From Thalassomonas actiniarum (GTDB taxonomy: Bacteria > Pseudomonadota > Gammaproteobacteria > Enterobacterales > Alteromonadaceae), in assembly GCF_000948975.2 (NCBI RefSeq), contig NZ_CP059735.1, forward strand, positions 6,384,603 to 6,448,602: a stretch of DNA of 64,000 nucleotides, in the 5' to 3' direction. Both the position numbers and the translations under genes were made by a program. Each line of letters begins with the position of its first letter. The first letter of the stretch is position 1. The notes beneath the pieces were generated by a model, which had not been told where the DNA came from, did no database searches, and worked only from the letters and a program-made list of their open reading frames with translations. Positions 37,148 to 47,053 of the stretch are shown here, in pieces.

Positions 37148-38959
37148 TTAACCGGTATGTTCCTGGATCAGATCTAAGAAAGGCTTGCCGTAACGGGCCA
37201 GTTTAACATCCCCGATACCGCTGATATTGAGCATGGCACGGGTGCTTTTGGGCTGGATACGGGCCAGCTCAGACAAGGTGGCGTCATTAAAGACAATAAA
37301 GGGTGCAATATCTTCGGCATCGGCAATCTCTTTACGTAATGAGCGCAGCTTGGCAAATAGCGCACGATCGTATTGTTTTTCTTGCTGTTTACTTTGCCAG
37401 TAACTGGCCTGCTGCAATCTCGGACTGGCCAGCATCAAAGGCTCCTGCGCTTTTAATACCGAGCGCGCCTCTTGTGTTAGACACAGACAAGATTGCCGGG
37501 AAATATCCTGCTGCAGGTAACCCAGGTGGATCAGCTGGCGGATAATGGAAAACCAGTAACCCGGGGTCTTGGTCCGGCCGATGCCAAAAGTGGAGACTTT
37601 GTCATGGGTTGCTTTCATGATTTTCGGGGTACTTTGCCCGCGCAAAACCTCGATCACATATTGAATGTCCCCTTGCTCTTTAATGCGGTAAACGCAAGAC
37701 AACACTTTTTGCGCCGCTTCGGTGGCATCAAACAAACTGGGGGGATCCAGGCAAATATCACAGTTGCCGCAACCCTGCTCGGTAAATTCGGCAAAATAGT
37801 TAAGCACCACCTGGCGGCGACAGGTTTGCGCCTCCACAAAACCGGTCATTGCCTGAAAGCGCTGCAACTCGACATTGACCCTTTGCTCGTTTTCCCCCTG
37901 GGAAATACGCTTTTTAATGCGGCCGATATCCTGATCATCATATAAAAACAGTGCCTCCGCCGACAAACCGTCCCGGCCGGCGCGGCCAATCTCCTGATAA
38001 TAGCCTTCCAGGGTTTTCGGCGGCTCAAAATGGATCACAAAACGCACATTCGGCTTATTGATCCCCAAACCAAAGGCTACCGTCGCCACCACCACCTGGA
38101 TGTTGTCTTTGGTAAAACCTTCCTGGACCGAATTGCGGATCTCCACTTCCATACCCGCATGGTAAGCGGCACAATTCACCCCTTTAGTGGCTAAAAACTT
38201 CGCAAGTTTTTCCACCTGCCAGCGGCTGTTGCAATAAACGATACCGGACTCTTCGCCTCTTTTGCGAATATAACCGAGGACTTGCTGGTCGCCATCATAT
38301 TTTTCCGCCAGGGTATAACGGATATTGGGACGGTCAAAGCTGTCCAGATGAATATAGGGCTCCCGCAGCGCCAGCTGGTCAAGAATATCTTTGCGGGTAG
38401 TGACATCGGCGGTAGCGGTTAACGCCATCACAGGCACATGCGGAAATGTTTCTTTTAAACAGTTCAGCCGGGTATAAGCCGGTCTGAAGTCATGCCCCCA
38501 CTGGGAAATACAATGGGCTTCGTCTATGGCAAACAAGCTGATATTTAAATCTGCCAGCCCCTGCAGGAAATAGCCCTGGGTCAGGCGTTCTGGGGCAACA
38601 TATAAAAGTTTAATTTCATTATTGCCCAAACGACGGAAAATATCGTTAATGGTTTGCTGATCCAAACTGGAATTAACAAAGGCCGCGGGGATTCCCTGGT
38701 GGGTCAGGCTGTCCACCTGATCTTTCATCAAGGCAATCAGGGGAGAAATCACTATGGTCACCCCCGGCAGCATCACCGCAGGCAGTTGGTAACACATGGA
38801 TTTTCCGCCGCCGGTCGGCATCAGCACCAGGCTGTCCCGGTTTTGCAGCAAATTGGTAATGATCGCTTCCTGCCCGGGGCGGAACGACGAATAACCAAAA
38901 TGATGTTTTAAAGTCGCAAGCAACTGCTCTTTTATCGTGTCAGGGGATGGGATGTTCAA
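37148..38959 (-). CDS. recQ: ATP-dependent DNA helicase RecQ (TTG start)
   Basis: 3'-to-5' helicase of the RecF pathway. Starting at the TTG at 38959 gives 603 residues (E. coli 609) with the usual 20-residue lead to [14 protein letters not shown]. The frame is open as far as 39544, but that extension is antisense to yigI and has no family match. Motifs: Walker [13 protein letters not shown] box [31 protein letters not shown], and [10 protein letters not shown]. Then come the zinc cysteines ([21 protein letters not shown]), the winged-helix RQC domain and an HRDC domain at the end. No ATG exists in a plausible position and no strong Shine-Dalgarno is seen. Confidence 0.95.
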   Translation of the reverse strand: MNIPSPDTIKEQLLATLKHHFGYSSFRPGQEAIITNLLQNRDSLVLMPTGGGKSMCYQLPAVMLPGVTIVISPLIALMKDQVDSLTHQGIPAAFVNSSLDQQTINDIFRRLGNNEIKLLYVAPERLTQGYFLQGLADLNISLFAIDEAHCISQWGHDFRPAYTRLNCLKETFPHVPVMALTATADVTTRKDILDQLALREPYIHLDSFDRPNIRYTLAEKYDGDQQVLGYIRKRGEESGIVYCNSRWQVEKLAKFLATKGVNCAAYHAGMEVEIRNSVQEGFTKDNIQVVVATVAFGLGINKPNVRFVIHFEPPKTLEGYYQEIGRAGRDGLSAEALFLYDDQDIGRIKKRISQGENEQRVNVELQRFQAMTGFVEAQTCRRQVVLNYFAEFTEQGCGNCDICLDPPSLFDATEAAQKVLSCVYRIKEQGDIQYVIEVLRGQSTPKIMKATHDKVSTFGIGRTKTPGYWFSIIRQLIHLGYLQQDISRQSCLCLTQEARSVLKAQEPLMLASPRLQQASYWQSKQQEKQYDRALFAKLRSLRKEIADAEDIAPFIVFNDATLSELARIQPKSTRAMLNISGIGDVKLARYGKPFLDLIQEHTG

Positions 38960-39104
38960 CAATAAAGCCAGTTTATAATGAGAATGGCGGCATTTTACCC
39001 CAGACAGGCATAATCCGTGGAGAATTATTTTATGATCCCGGCAATTAAATGCTAGTCTAATAACACAACACATCAGACCAGCTTGCAGCAGACAAGTAAA
39101 AACT

Positions 39105-39560
39105 ATGGACAAGCAATTAATATATAAACAAATAACCGAGTTCTGGATGAACAGTATCCCCTTCAACCAGGAGCTGGGTATACGCATCACCCGCTTTGAC
39201 AGTGAAGAATCGGAAATTCGTTTTGACTGGCAGGATAAGTTGATCGGCAACCCGTTGCAAAAAATCTTACATGGCGGCGTGACCGCCTCGGCGCTGGACT
39301 TTACCGGCGGCATGGTCGCCGCCGCCAATATCATCGACCAGCTCGATGATATGTCACCGCAAATGATCCAAAGCAGTTTGGGCAAACTCGGCACCATAGA
39401 TTTACGTACCGATTTTCTTCGTCCCGGCAGGGGGGAAGAGTTTATCGTCACCGCCAAAGTGATCCGCAGCGGCAGCAAAGTTGCGGTCACCCGGATGGAA
39501 ATGCATAACGAGCAGGGCCAGCATTTAGCCTTCGGGACAGGCACTTATATGGTGGGCTAG
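39105..39560 (+). CDS. yigI: YigI-family hotdog thioesterase
   Basis: 151-residue hotdog-fold acyl-CoA thioesterase similar to E. coli YigI across its length: [20 protein letters not shown] (catalytic Asp), [17 protein letters not shown] and GTGTYMVG at the end. It sits between recQ (divergent) and rarD (same strand), the same neighbourhood as in enterics. Likely acts on medium- or long-chain acyl-CoA in the cytoplasm. Confidence 0.92.
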   Translation: MDKQLIYKQITEFWMNSIPFNQELGIRITRFDSEESEIRFDWQDKLIGNPLQKILHGGVTASALDFTGGMVAAANIIDQLDDMSPQMIQSSLGKLGTIDLRTDFLRPGRGEEFIVTAKVIRSGSKVAVTRMEMHNEQGQHLAFGTGTYMVG

Positions 39561-39663
39561 CCCCTCAGTCGTTAACATAAACTCAGGCTTAGATGGTGGG
39601 CGCGACAGGGCGGCTGTGCTATCATGCCGCCCTGTCGCAGTATCACACAAACCCCGAGTTATT

Positions 39664-40566
39664 ATGTCTACATCCCCGTCATTATCCACAGAAAAAAGAA
39701 ACGGCATTGTTAATGCGGTAAGTGCTTATTTAATGTGGGGCATAGCCCCGCTGTATTTTAAGTTACTGACCGATGTCGGGGCGGATGAAATCCTGGTGCA
39801 CAGGGTCATTTGGTCCAGCCTGCTGTTATTGCTTGTGGTGATCGCCATGAAGAAATGGCCGCAGGTCAAAGCCTTGATGCAAGAGCCCAAGCTGTTATTC
39901 CGCCTGACCTTAACCGCAGTGATACTGGCAAGCAACTGGTTTTTATTTATCTGGGCGATTAATAACGATCACTTGCTTGATGCCAGTCTGGGCTATTATA
40001 TCAATCCCCTGCTCAGCGTTGCCCTGGGCATGATTTTCCTCGGCGAACGCCTGAGAAAGTGGCAAAAATTTGCCGTGATACTGGCGATTATCGGGGTTTT
40101 GATCCAGCTGGTGATGCTGGGTTCGTTACCTGTGATTTCCCTGGCGCTGGCGGGCACCTTTGGTGTCTACGGCTTATTGCGTAAAAAAATGCAGGTGGAC
40201 TCCTTTGTCGGCCTGCTGGTGGAGTCCAGTTTGATGGTGCCGATTGCCCTGCTTTATTGGGGCTTTTTTATCTCCAGCCCGACAACAGACATGTTCAGCA
40301 ACAGCCTAAGCTTAAATGTCACCTTGGTTATGGCCGGGGTGGTGACCACGGCGCCGCTGTTATGCTTTACCGCCGCCGCCAAACGCCTGACCCTTTCCGC
40401 CCTGGGCTTTTTCCAATATATAGGGCCGAGCATCATGTTTGTCCTGGCGACTGTCCTTTACAATGAGCCGCTGCAGACAGCCAAACTTACCACCTTTGTT
40501 TTTATCTGGCTGGCGTTGGTGATCTTCAGTTATGAGTCTTTCAGGGGAAGAAAAGCTACCGCTTAA
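39664..40566 (+). CDS. rarD: RarD, EamA-family transporter
   Basis: 300-residue inner-membrane protein with ten hydrophobic segments from two EamA repeats. The start at ATG 39664 leaves the usual short cytoplasmic tail before AVSAYLMWGIAPLYFK; an upstream in-frame start (39616) would add 16 unmatched residues. DEILVHRVIWS is a hallmark of the RarD subgroup, first noted for chloramphenicol resistance in Pseudomonas. Substrate unknown. Confidence 0.93.
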   Translation: MSTSPSLSTEKRNGIVNAVSAYLMWGIAPLYFKLLTDVGADEILVHRVIWSSLLLLLVVIAMKKWPQVKALMQEPKLLFRLTLTAVILASNWFLFIWAINNDHLLDASLGYYINPLLSVALGMIFLGERLRKWQKFAVILAIIGVLIQLVMLGSLPVISLALAGTFGVYGLLRKKMQVDSFVGLLVESSLMVPIALLYWGFFISSPTTDMFSNSLSLNVTLVMAGVVTTAPLLCFTAAAKRLTLSALGFFQYIGPSIMFVLATVLYNEPLQTAKLTTFVFIWLALVIFSYESFRGRKATA

Positions 40567-40594
40567 TTGCCGTTAACACCTCAGGCGTGCCCGG

Positions 40595-42505
40595 TTATGT
40601 CGGATCGGGCACCCTTTGCGGCAAGACAATGGTAAAGGTTACCCCCTGATCCGGCGCGCTCTTAATGGCGATCTCTCCTGCAAGGTTCTTAATGATAATG
40701 TTATAGACAATGTTCATGCCCAGCCCGGTGCCGCCCATGTTCCTTTTGGTGGTAAAAAACGGTTCGTAAATATTGTTTTGTACTTCCTGGTTCATGCCGT
40801 GACCATCGTCCTGGTAAATCAGCTTGACCCCGCCGCCAGACAGTTGCTCCAGCCGGATTGAAATCGTGCCCGCGCTTTTATGCTCGAAACCATGTTTGAT
40901 GGAGTTAGTCACCAGGTTTGTCAATACCTGGGCAAAAGCCCCGGGGATCGTGGTAATAGTCACATCCAGATCACCGGAAAACCGATATTGCACCTGATGC
41001 TTTTTCATTTCTGCAAACAAGGTGCTCATGACTTCCTCGATATAATCGTGCAGGTTGATCTCCCTGGCTTCCCCCACCACTTGATCGGCGGCGACCTGTT
41101 TAAAGTTATTGAGCAGGTCGATCACCCGCTCAAGCGCCTGGGTATTCATTTTCGAAGACTGCTCTATGCTACTGAAGTATTTTTCCATCTTGGCTTTGGT
41201 TAGCTTACCGGCGCTGTACTGCTGACGGATAGCCTGGGTACTTTCCATGCCCATACTGGTGGAGGTCACGGCAATCCCCAAAGGGGTATTGATTTCATGG
41301 GCAATACCCGCCGTCAGCGTGCCTAAGGAAGCCAGCTTCTCCGACTGGATCAGTTGCTCCTGGGTATCTTTAAGGTTATTCAGGGTGGCACTGAGCGTGG
41401 CCGTGGTTTTTTTGTTTTTGATAAACAACAGCACCACTAAGGCGGATACGCTCAAGGCCACCAGGACCAATACCGTGGTAATGGCCAGATACGTTTGCTG
41501 CTCGTCAATAATTTCATTACGGTTAAGCAATTCCTTTTTTTGTTGTTGCAGCTGCGCCAGTTGTTGGTCGATATGAACTTGCTGTTCCAACAGGATATCC
41601 CGGTTTGCATCGATTTTTTTCGCCATTTTCTGGTTAGCCAACTCTTGCGCCACCACGGACTCCTGCTGGGTTAACAATTCTTTTTCTGCCCCGTCCAGCA
41701 ACTCCACTATGCTGGTTAACTCTTGCTCCTTATCCTTGAGTCCTTGCAATTTTTCCGCAATATCACGTTTTAGCACATTTAATTCTTGCTGCTGCTTATC
41801 CAGCTCAGCGGTTCTTTGCTTGAGCTTGAGATCCAGCTCGGTCAGTTGTTTTTGTGAGCTGGCCAGGGCCTGCTGTTGCACCATGATCTTTTTATTCAAA
41901 CTGATCTCCCTTTGCCGGGTTTTCTGCATCGCCAGTTCGGTTTCCCGGTATAAGGTAGCAACATCAAGCTCAGTGCCGCCAAATAACAGCAGCTCGGCCG
42001 ACATGCTCAGTCCCTCGTAGAGGATATTCGATTTATTGACTTCAAAGGAGATTGCCGATGTTTGCGCATTACTGCGTAAATTGATCATCACATCATGCCT
42101 GTACTGGCTTTCATCGGTGATCACCAGGGTATGGGTTTGCCGAAAAAGTGTAGTTAACCTCGGTACGTCGGCATTGTGATGGGCGGGAATGTAGAGCAGA
42201 TCCTGGCCTGTTTCCCGTTGCGGCTGCTCAAGGGCAATCACGGAAATGCTTTTGCCTTTGACCTTGCGCTGTGACAGGGAGGTTTTTAAAATCCGGTAGA
42301 ATTTGGCATCGTCATAAACGGCAATAATATAGCCGCTTTTGTTGTTTTCATCCGGCCAGGTAATATGTTTAATGAAATTAAATAAATAGGCGGCTTTCAC
42401 CTGGTCGCTGTCAAGATCTTGTGCCCCGGCTGAGTGGCCGGGATAGCTCAGCAGGTAAAGCAACAACAAAACCGTGATATGACGAAGTAACGGCCTCCAC
42501 ACCAT
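40595..42505 (-). CDS. Hybrid YfiR-domain sensor histidine kinase
   Basis: 636 residues. Signal or anchor segment (about 8-28), then a periplasmic YfiR/DUF4154-like domain (about 32-180; AYLFNFIKHITWP, SILYEGLSMSAELLLFG-type ending). Next comes a long coiled coil (185-335), one membrane helix (341-363), and a kinase core with phospho-acceptor His403 (GTLTAGIAHEINTPLG). The ATPase domain carries NSIKHG, DDGHGM and GGTGLGMNIV. YfiR normally represses the cyclase YfiN from the periplasm; here its fold is fused to a kinase. It lacks a receiver domain, and the likely partner is the double-receiver cyclase encoded 220 bases upstream on the same strand. Confidence 0.92.
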   Translation of the reverse strand: MVWRPLLRHITVLLLLYLLSYPGHSAGAQDLDSDQVKAAYLFNFIKHITWPDENNKSGYIIAVYDDAKFYRILKTSLSQRKVKGKSISVIALEQPQRETGQDLLYIPAHHNADVPRLTTLFRQTHTLVITDESQYRHDVMINLRSNAQTSAISFEVNKSNILYEGLSMSAELLLFGGTELDVATLYRETELAMQKTRQREISLNKKIMVQQQALASSQKQLTELDLKLKQRTAELDKQQQELNVLKRDIAEKLQGLKDKEQELTSIVELLDGAEKELLTQQESVVAQELANQKMAKKIDANRDILLEQQVHIDQQLAQLQQQKKELLNRNEIIDEQQTYLAITTVLVLVALSVSALVVLLFIKNKKTTATLSATLNNLKDTQEQLIQSEKLASLGTLTAGIAHEINTPLGIAVTSTSMGMESTQAIRQQYSAGKLTKAKMEKYFSSIEQSSKMNTQALERVIDLLNNFKQVAADQVVGEAREINLHDYIEEVMSTLFAEMKKHQVQYRFSGDLDVTITTIPGAFAQVLTNLVTNSIKHGFEHKSAGTISIRLEQLSGGGVKLIYQDDGHGMNQEVQNNIYEPFFTTKRNMGGTGLGMNIVYNIIIKNLAGEIAIKSAPDQGVTFTIVLPQRVPDPT

Positions 42506-42725
42506 AGATATTGCTCTCTTTCATCAGCAGAATAGCCACTTAGTTCAGATCGTTTTCCATCTTAGCGCTGTGATAAGAGGCAACAGTTAGACAAAACTTA
42601 AACCGGAGACTACCCGGCAATCAATCTTCTGATTTAGCAAGTATGACTGACTTCCCCTGTTTCACACAAATTTCCCCTAAAGCAGGGCCGGTACCCGACT
42701 AGCAGTCAACGGCCCCGGCTCAGCC

Positions 42726-43979
42726 TTACTCGTTAACCTCACTGGTGGCAATTTGGTTACGACCATTTTCCTTGGCCTGATAAAGGGCGTTATCCGCCAG
42801 ATGTAGTTGCCGCGCCAGTTCCTGATTGCTGTTAAAAATCACCCCCAGACTCACGGTCACGCTGATATGCTGCTGATCATAGGCAATTTGGGCAACCGCA
42901 ATTTCCCGGCGAAAATCATCTAATTTTTCAAACAACTGATCTTCATCTTCACCGGTTAACAGCACGGCAAACTCTTCCCCGCCGAGACGGGCAAGGCTGC
43001 CTTTACCCAGGTGCTTGCGCATATACAAGGCAACTACCTTAAGCACATGATCCCCGGCATCATGGCCATATTTATCATTAATACCTTTAAACAAATCAAT
43101 ATCCAGCATCGCCAGGCAATAGGGAGTTTTATGCTTGATATATTCGTTTAACCTGATATCGGCATCATGGAAAAATGCCCTGCGGTTGGCCAGCCCGGTA
43201 AGAAAGTCGGTGCTGGCGGCTTTTTTAATTTGTTCGATATTACTGAGGTTTTCAATATTCTGGGTAATGCGGCAATAAAATTCTTCCGGGCAGAATGGCT
43301 TACGCAAAAAGTCGTCGGCACCGTTTTTAATAAAGCGCGCCGAATGCAGGCCGTTTTCCGCCCCGGAAATCCCCACTACCGCCAGTTGATCCCTGGGATA
43401 TAACTTGCGCAGTTCATTGGTGAGCTCAATACCGTCCATTTCCGGCATTTCCAGATCGGTGATCACCATTTTAATGCCCGGTTGCTGCTTCAGCACTTCC
43501 AGGGCTTTCACGCCGTTAGCAGCGACATACACGGAGAAATTACGCCGCTTTAATAATTCAACAATATGGTTACGGGCCGAGCTGGAATCGTCCACCACTA
43601 AAATACCGTGCTGGTGGTTGGTCTGCTGGCTGTGCAAGATGCGTTTAAGATACAAAAACGCCTGACTGTTTTCTTTGGGGATATAATCGATCACCGGCCG
43701 GGCCAAGATGTCCTGCCGGGTATCATCATCCATTTTTCCCGTCATGACCACGCCGGGAATGCCGTGGGAAAGCACGCAATCTATGGCTTCGCCATAATTG
43801 GCATCCGGCAGGGAATAATCTATGGTGGCGGCAAAAAAATCTGTATCCCCCTGCAGGATTTCTTCCACTTGTGCCAGGGTGGTGGCAACAGTTACCTGAA
43901 AGTTTAACGCCTTGCCTATCTGCCCGATCACCCGGGCAATAGGTTTACTGTCTTCTATCACTAATAGCCGTTGTGCCAT
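42726..43979 (-). CDS. Response regulator with two receivers and a GGDEF domain
   Basis: 417 residues: REC1 (1-115, possible phospho-Asp54), REC2 (123-243, phospho-Asp175 in ITDLEMPEMDG) and GGDEF (255-412). The active site reads RLGGEEFAVLL (333-337), expected to be active; MLDIDLFKGINDKYGHDAGD is intact. No RxxD inhibitory site is evident. The architecture resembles PleD-type and other REC-REC-GGDEF regulators. It starts 13 bases after the uvrD stop with its own AGGA ribosome site, so it may ride on the uvrD transcript. The histidine kinase follows 220 bases later. Confidence 0.93.
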   Translation of the reverse strand: MAQRLLVIEDSKPIARVIGQIGKALNFQVTVATTLAQVEEILQGDTDFFAATIDYSLPDANYGEAIDCVLSHGIPGVVMTGKMDDDTRQDILARPVIDYIPKENSQAFLYLKRILHSQQTNHQHGILVVDDSSSARNHIVELLKRRNFSVYVAANGVKALEVLKQQPGIKMVITDLEMPEMDGIELTNELRKLYPRDQLAVVGISGAENGLHSARFIKNGADDFLRKPFCPEEFYCRITQNIENLSNIEQIKKAASTDFLTGLANRRAFFHDADIRLNEYIKHKTPYCLAMLDIDLFKGINDKYGHDAGDHVLKVVALYMRKHLGKGSLARLGGEEFAVLLTGEDEDQLFEKLDDFRREIAVAQIAYDQQHISVTVSLGVIFNSNQELARQLHLADNALYQAKENGRNQIATSEVNE

Positions 43980-43991
43980 CCTGAGTTCCTG

Positions 43992-46169
43992 TTATGTTAT
44001 TGGTTGTAAATTCGCATAGGCCACTACCAACCATTTACTGCCCAAACCGTCAAAATTCACCTGGATGCGGCTTTGTGCGCCGCTGCCTTCGTAATTAAGC
44101 ACCACACCTTCGCCAAACTTACTGTGCTCTACCCGCTGACCCAAAGTAAATCCCGTATTTTCAAAAGACTCTGTGGTAAAGGTCGATGAAAAACGTCCTG
44201 TTGTTGCCGGACGGGAAACCTGGCTTTGCAAACGAATTTCTTCAACGCAAGACTCGGGTAACTCCCTGATAAAGCGACTGGGCTTATGGTATTTTTCTTG
44301 CCCGTATAATCGTCGGCTCTCGGCATGACATAAGTATAGTTTGTTCATGGCCCTTGTCATACCAACGTAACACAGGCGGCGCTCTTCTTCCAGCCGACTG
44401 ATATCTTCAACCGATTGCTGGGACGGGAACATGCCTTCTTCAATGCCGGCAATAAATACCAGCGGGAACTCCAGGCCTTTGGCGGAGTGCATGGTCATCA
44501 GCTGCACCGCGGCTTCATAATCGTCCGCCTGGGACTCGCCGGATTCCAGCGCCGCATGGGTTAAAAATGCCGTTAGCTGGCTTTGTTCGTCTTCCAGCTC
44601 GGGATCCATTTCAAAGGTCTGACAGGCGGTGACCAGCTCGTTAAGGTTTTCTATCCTGGCTTCGGCGCGCTCGCCTTTTTCCGCCTGATACATGGCTTTT
44701 AAACCACTGTTGCTGATAACAAAATTGGCCTGCTGATCGAGATCCAGGTTGCAGGAGTCATCTTCCAGGCTGTCGATCAATTCAATAAACAGACCTATGG
44801 TTTTCGCACTGCGTCCCTTAAGCTGGCCGCTGCTCAGCATTTGCTGACAGGCTTGCCACAAGGTGGTCTCCAGGCTCTTGGCGGCGTCGCGGACGATGGC
44901 CAAAGTTTGATTGCCTATGCCCCGGGTCGGGGTATTGATAATGCGTTCAAAGGCGGCGTCATCATCACGATTGTTGATCAAGCGCATATACGCCAACGCG
45001 TCTTTAATTTCCTGACGTTCAAAGAAGCGTAAACCGCCATAGATACGATAGGGCAGCTGCGCCTGCAACAGGGCTTCTTCCAATAAACGGGACTGGGCAT
45101 TGCTGCGGTATAAAATGGCAACCTGATCCAAAGAGCCGTTATCCTGGCGCCACGCTTCGATACGCCCGGCAATAAAACGTGCTTCATCGATTTCATTAAA
45201 GGCGGTATAGATAGAAATCTTTTCGCCGGCATCGTCCTGGGTCCATAACTCCTTACCTAAACGGTTATTATTATTGGCAATCAGTTTATTGGCGGCATTA
45301 AGAATATTGGCGGTCGAGCGGTAGTTCTGCTCCAGCCGTATAGTCTTCGCCTGCTCGAAATCCTTTAAAAACCGCTGAATATTCTCGATTTTCGCCCCGC
45401 GCCAGCCATAAATGGACTGGTCGTCATCGCCGACTATCATGACATTGCTGCGCGCTTTGCCCAGCATGGTTAGCCAGGCGTACTGGATGGCATTGGTATC
45501 CTGGAACTCGTCCACCAGGATATGGGAAAACCTTTGCTGGTAATGACTTAACAATACGGGATTATTGAGCCAGAGTTCATGGGCCCGCAATAACAGTTCG
45601 GCAAAATCCACCAAACCGGCGCGGTCACAGGCCTGCTGATAGGCACTGTAGATCTGGACAAAGGTTTGTTCCGTCGGATCAAAATGGGCCTCGATATGCC
45701 GGGGCCTGATGCCCTCGTCTTTCTTGCCGTTGATATACCACTGCGCCTGTTTGGCGGGCCAGCGTTTTTCATCCAAATTTAATGAACGTATGATACGTTT
45801 GACCAGGCGCAGCTGATCATCAGAGTCAAGCACCTGAAAGGCCTGGGGTAAGTTGGCTTCCTGAAAATGCATCCTTAACAGGCGGTGCGCCAGGCCGTGA
45901 AAAGTACCCACCCACATGCCATGGACGTTGCCGTCGACCACCTGCTCGACCCGGGAGCGCATTTCTGCCGCCGCCTTATTGGTAAAGGTAACTGCCAATA
46001 CCGCATGGGAAGATACTTGCTCGACTTTCATCAGCCAGGCAATACGCTGTACCAGCACCCGGGTTTTACCGCTACCGGCGCCGGCCAGCACCAACATATT
46101 TTGCAAAGGGGCAGCGACGATTTCCCGCTGCTGGTCGTTTAAGCCATCAAGTAACTCGGAAACATCCAT
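43992..46169 (-). CDS. uvrD: DNA helicase II (UvrD)
   Basis: Superfamily 1 3'-to-5' helicase for mismatch and nucleotide-excision repair. 725 residues (E. coli 720). Motifs: [73 protein letters not shown]. The UvrD-specific C-terminal Tudor-like segment (GQRVEHSKFGEGVVLNYEG) separates it from Rep. A LexA-like site lies 45 bases before the start. Confidence 0.97.
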   Translation of the reverse strand: MDVSELLDGLNDQQREIVAAPLQNMLVLAGAGSGKTRVLVQRIAWLMKVEQVSSHAVLAVTFTNKAAAEMRSRVEQVVDGNVHGMWVGTFHGLAHRLLRMHFQEANLPQAFQVLDSDDQLRLVKRIIRSLNLDEKRWPAKQAQWYINGKKDEGIRPRHIEAHFDPTEQTFVQIYSAYQQACDRAGLVDFAELLLRAHELWLNNPVLLSHYQQRFSHILVDEFQDTNAIQYAWLTMLGKARSNVMIVGDDDQSIYGWRGAKIENIQRFLKDFEQAKTIRLEQNYRSTANILNAANKLIANNNNRLGKELWTQDDAGEKISIYTAFNEIDEARFIAGRIEAWRQDNGSLDQVAILYRSNAQSRLLEEALLQAQLPYRIYGGLRFFERQEIKDALAYMRLINNRDDDAAFERIINTPTRGIGNQTLAIVRDAAKSLETTLWQACQQMLSSGQLKGRSAKTIGLFIELIDSLEDDSCNLDLDQQANFVISNSGLKAMYQAEKGERAEARIENLNELVTACQTFEMDPELEDEQSQLTAFLTHAALESGESQADDYEAAVQLMTMHSAKGLEFPLVFIAGIEEGMFPSQQSVEDISRLEEERRLCYVGMTRAMNKLYLCHAESRRLYGQEKYHKPSRFIRELPESCVEEIRLQSQVSRPATTGRFSSTFTTESFENTGFTLGQRVEHSKFGEGVVLNYEGSGAQSRIQVNFDGLGSKWLVVAYANLQPIT

Positions 46170-46213
46170 AAAAACTAACGATCAAGAAAAATGATGGTTA
46201 TTGTAGCAAACAA

Positions 46214-46229
46214 CTGTAAAAAAAAGCAG
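46214..46229. promoter_or_regulatory. Putative LexA (SOS) box upstream of uvrD
   Basis: CTGT, eight A, GCAG: one mismatch from CTGT-N8-ACAG and spaced as in the E. coli uvrD box, which also deviates at one position. Location 45 bases before the start fits operator repression. Confidence 0.6.
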
Positions 46230-46326
46230 TAATAAAGCGAAAGAGTCTTCCCTTAGTCTAAGATGAAAGCCACAAGGCAAGTATATTGAGGTCAAGGGGG
46301 CAGGGAGCCGGAGCAGCGAAAAGCAC

Positions 46327-47046
46327 TTAGATCAGCAAAAAGCTCAGTTCGCCGACCTCCGTTAATTCGATATCCGGCAGTACCGTCAGGGGTTTGCCGA
46401 CACCAAAAGTCGGGAACCAGGCACTCTGGCAACCGGCCGCTGCCGCGCCGAAAATATCTGCCCGGCCGCAATCACCGACATGCAACAATTGCCCGGGAGC
46501 AATGGCCAGCTGTTCACAGGCCAGTGCAAACATGTCCAGGGCGGGTTTTTGCCTGATGCCTTTACCGGCATGATAAATGCCTTGGAAATAACCATCAAGA
46601 CCGATGGCGCGGGTATCGACATTACCATTGCTGATGGCTACCAGGGGATATTGCTCGGCTAATGCTGCCAGTACGGCGTGTATGCCAGGGGGTACATCAA
46701 TATTGCTGCGTAACAGCACAAATTCTGCCATGGCCGCCTTGGCTTGCAACCTGGCCTCATCCGGCGTGAAATTCAGCGCCAAAAAACCAAGATAATAACT
46801 TTCAATCCGCAGGGCGCTCACGTCATGTTTTAGTGCCGGCTGTTGTTGTAGCACCCGGGCACGGTGAAAGAACCAGAAATTGATATCCTGGCATTGCGTT
46901 AACATCGGCTGCAGATCGGGCACAGTGGCAAAATAAGCTGCCATACCGGCATTGGCCGCCATCATCACCGGATAATTGCTATACAGGGTATCATCGAGAT
47001 CAAAACTGATGGCTTTTACCGGCTGCAGGCGGCGATAAAGTTTCAT
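46327..47046 (-). CDS. yigB: HAD-superfamily phosphatase YigB
   Basis: 239 residues from ATG 47046 (E. coli YigB 238); a longer open frame to 47151 overlaps the DUF484 gene and has no family match. HAD motif I is ISFDLDDTLYSN, motif II VAISNGN, motif III lysine in GIRQKPALDMF, motif IV HVGDCGRADIFGA. E. coli YigB dephosphorylates FMN and related small phosphates. It begins seven bases past the DUF484 stop. Confidence 0.94.
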   Translation of the reverse strand: MKLYRRLQPVKAISFDLDDTLYSNYPVMMAANAGMAAYFATVPDLQPMLTQCQDINFWFFHRARVLQQQPALKHDVSALRIESYYLGFLALNFTPDEARLQAKAAMAEFVLLRSNIDVPPGIHAVLAALAEQYPLVAISNGNVDTRAIGLDGYFQGIYHAGKGIRQKPALDMFALACEQLAIAPGQLLHVGDCGRADIFGAAAAGCQSAWFPTFGVGKPLTVLPDIELTEVGELSFLLI

Positions 47047-47053
47047 CCGGGTA

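Noticed and set aside
38960-39544. N-terminal extension of recQ to 798 residues
   Set aside because: The extra 195 codons are antisense to yigI and match no RecQ; the TTG at 38959 gives the normal family length.
42506-42725. Gap between the double-receiver cyclase and the histidine kinase as a hidden small gene
   Set aside because: No frame with a start, ribosome site and plausible length on either strand; treated as an intergenic or promoter region.
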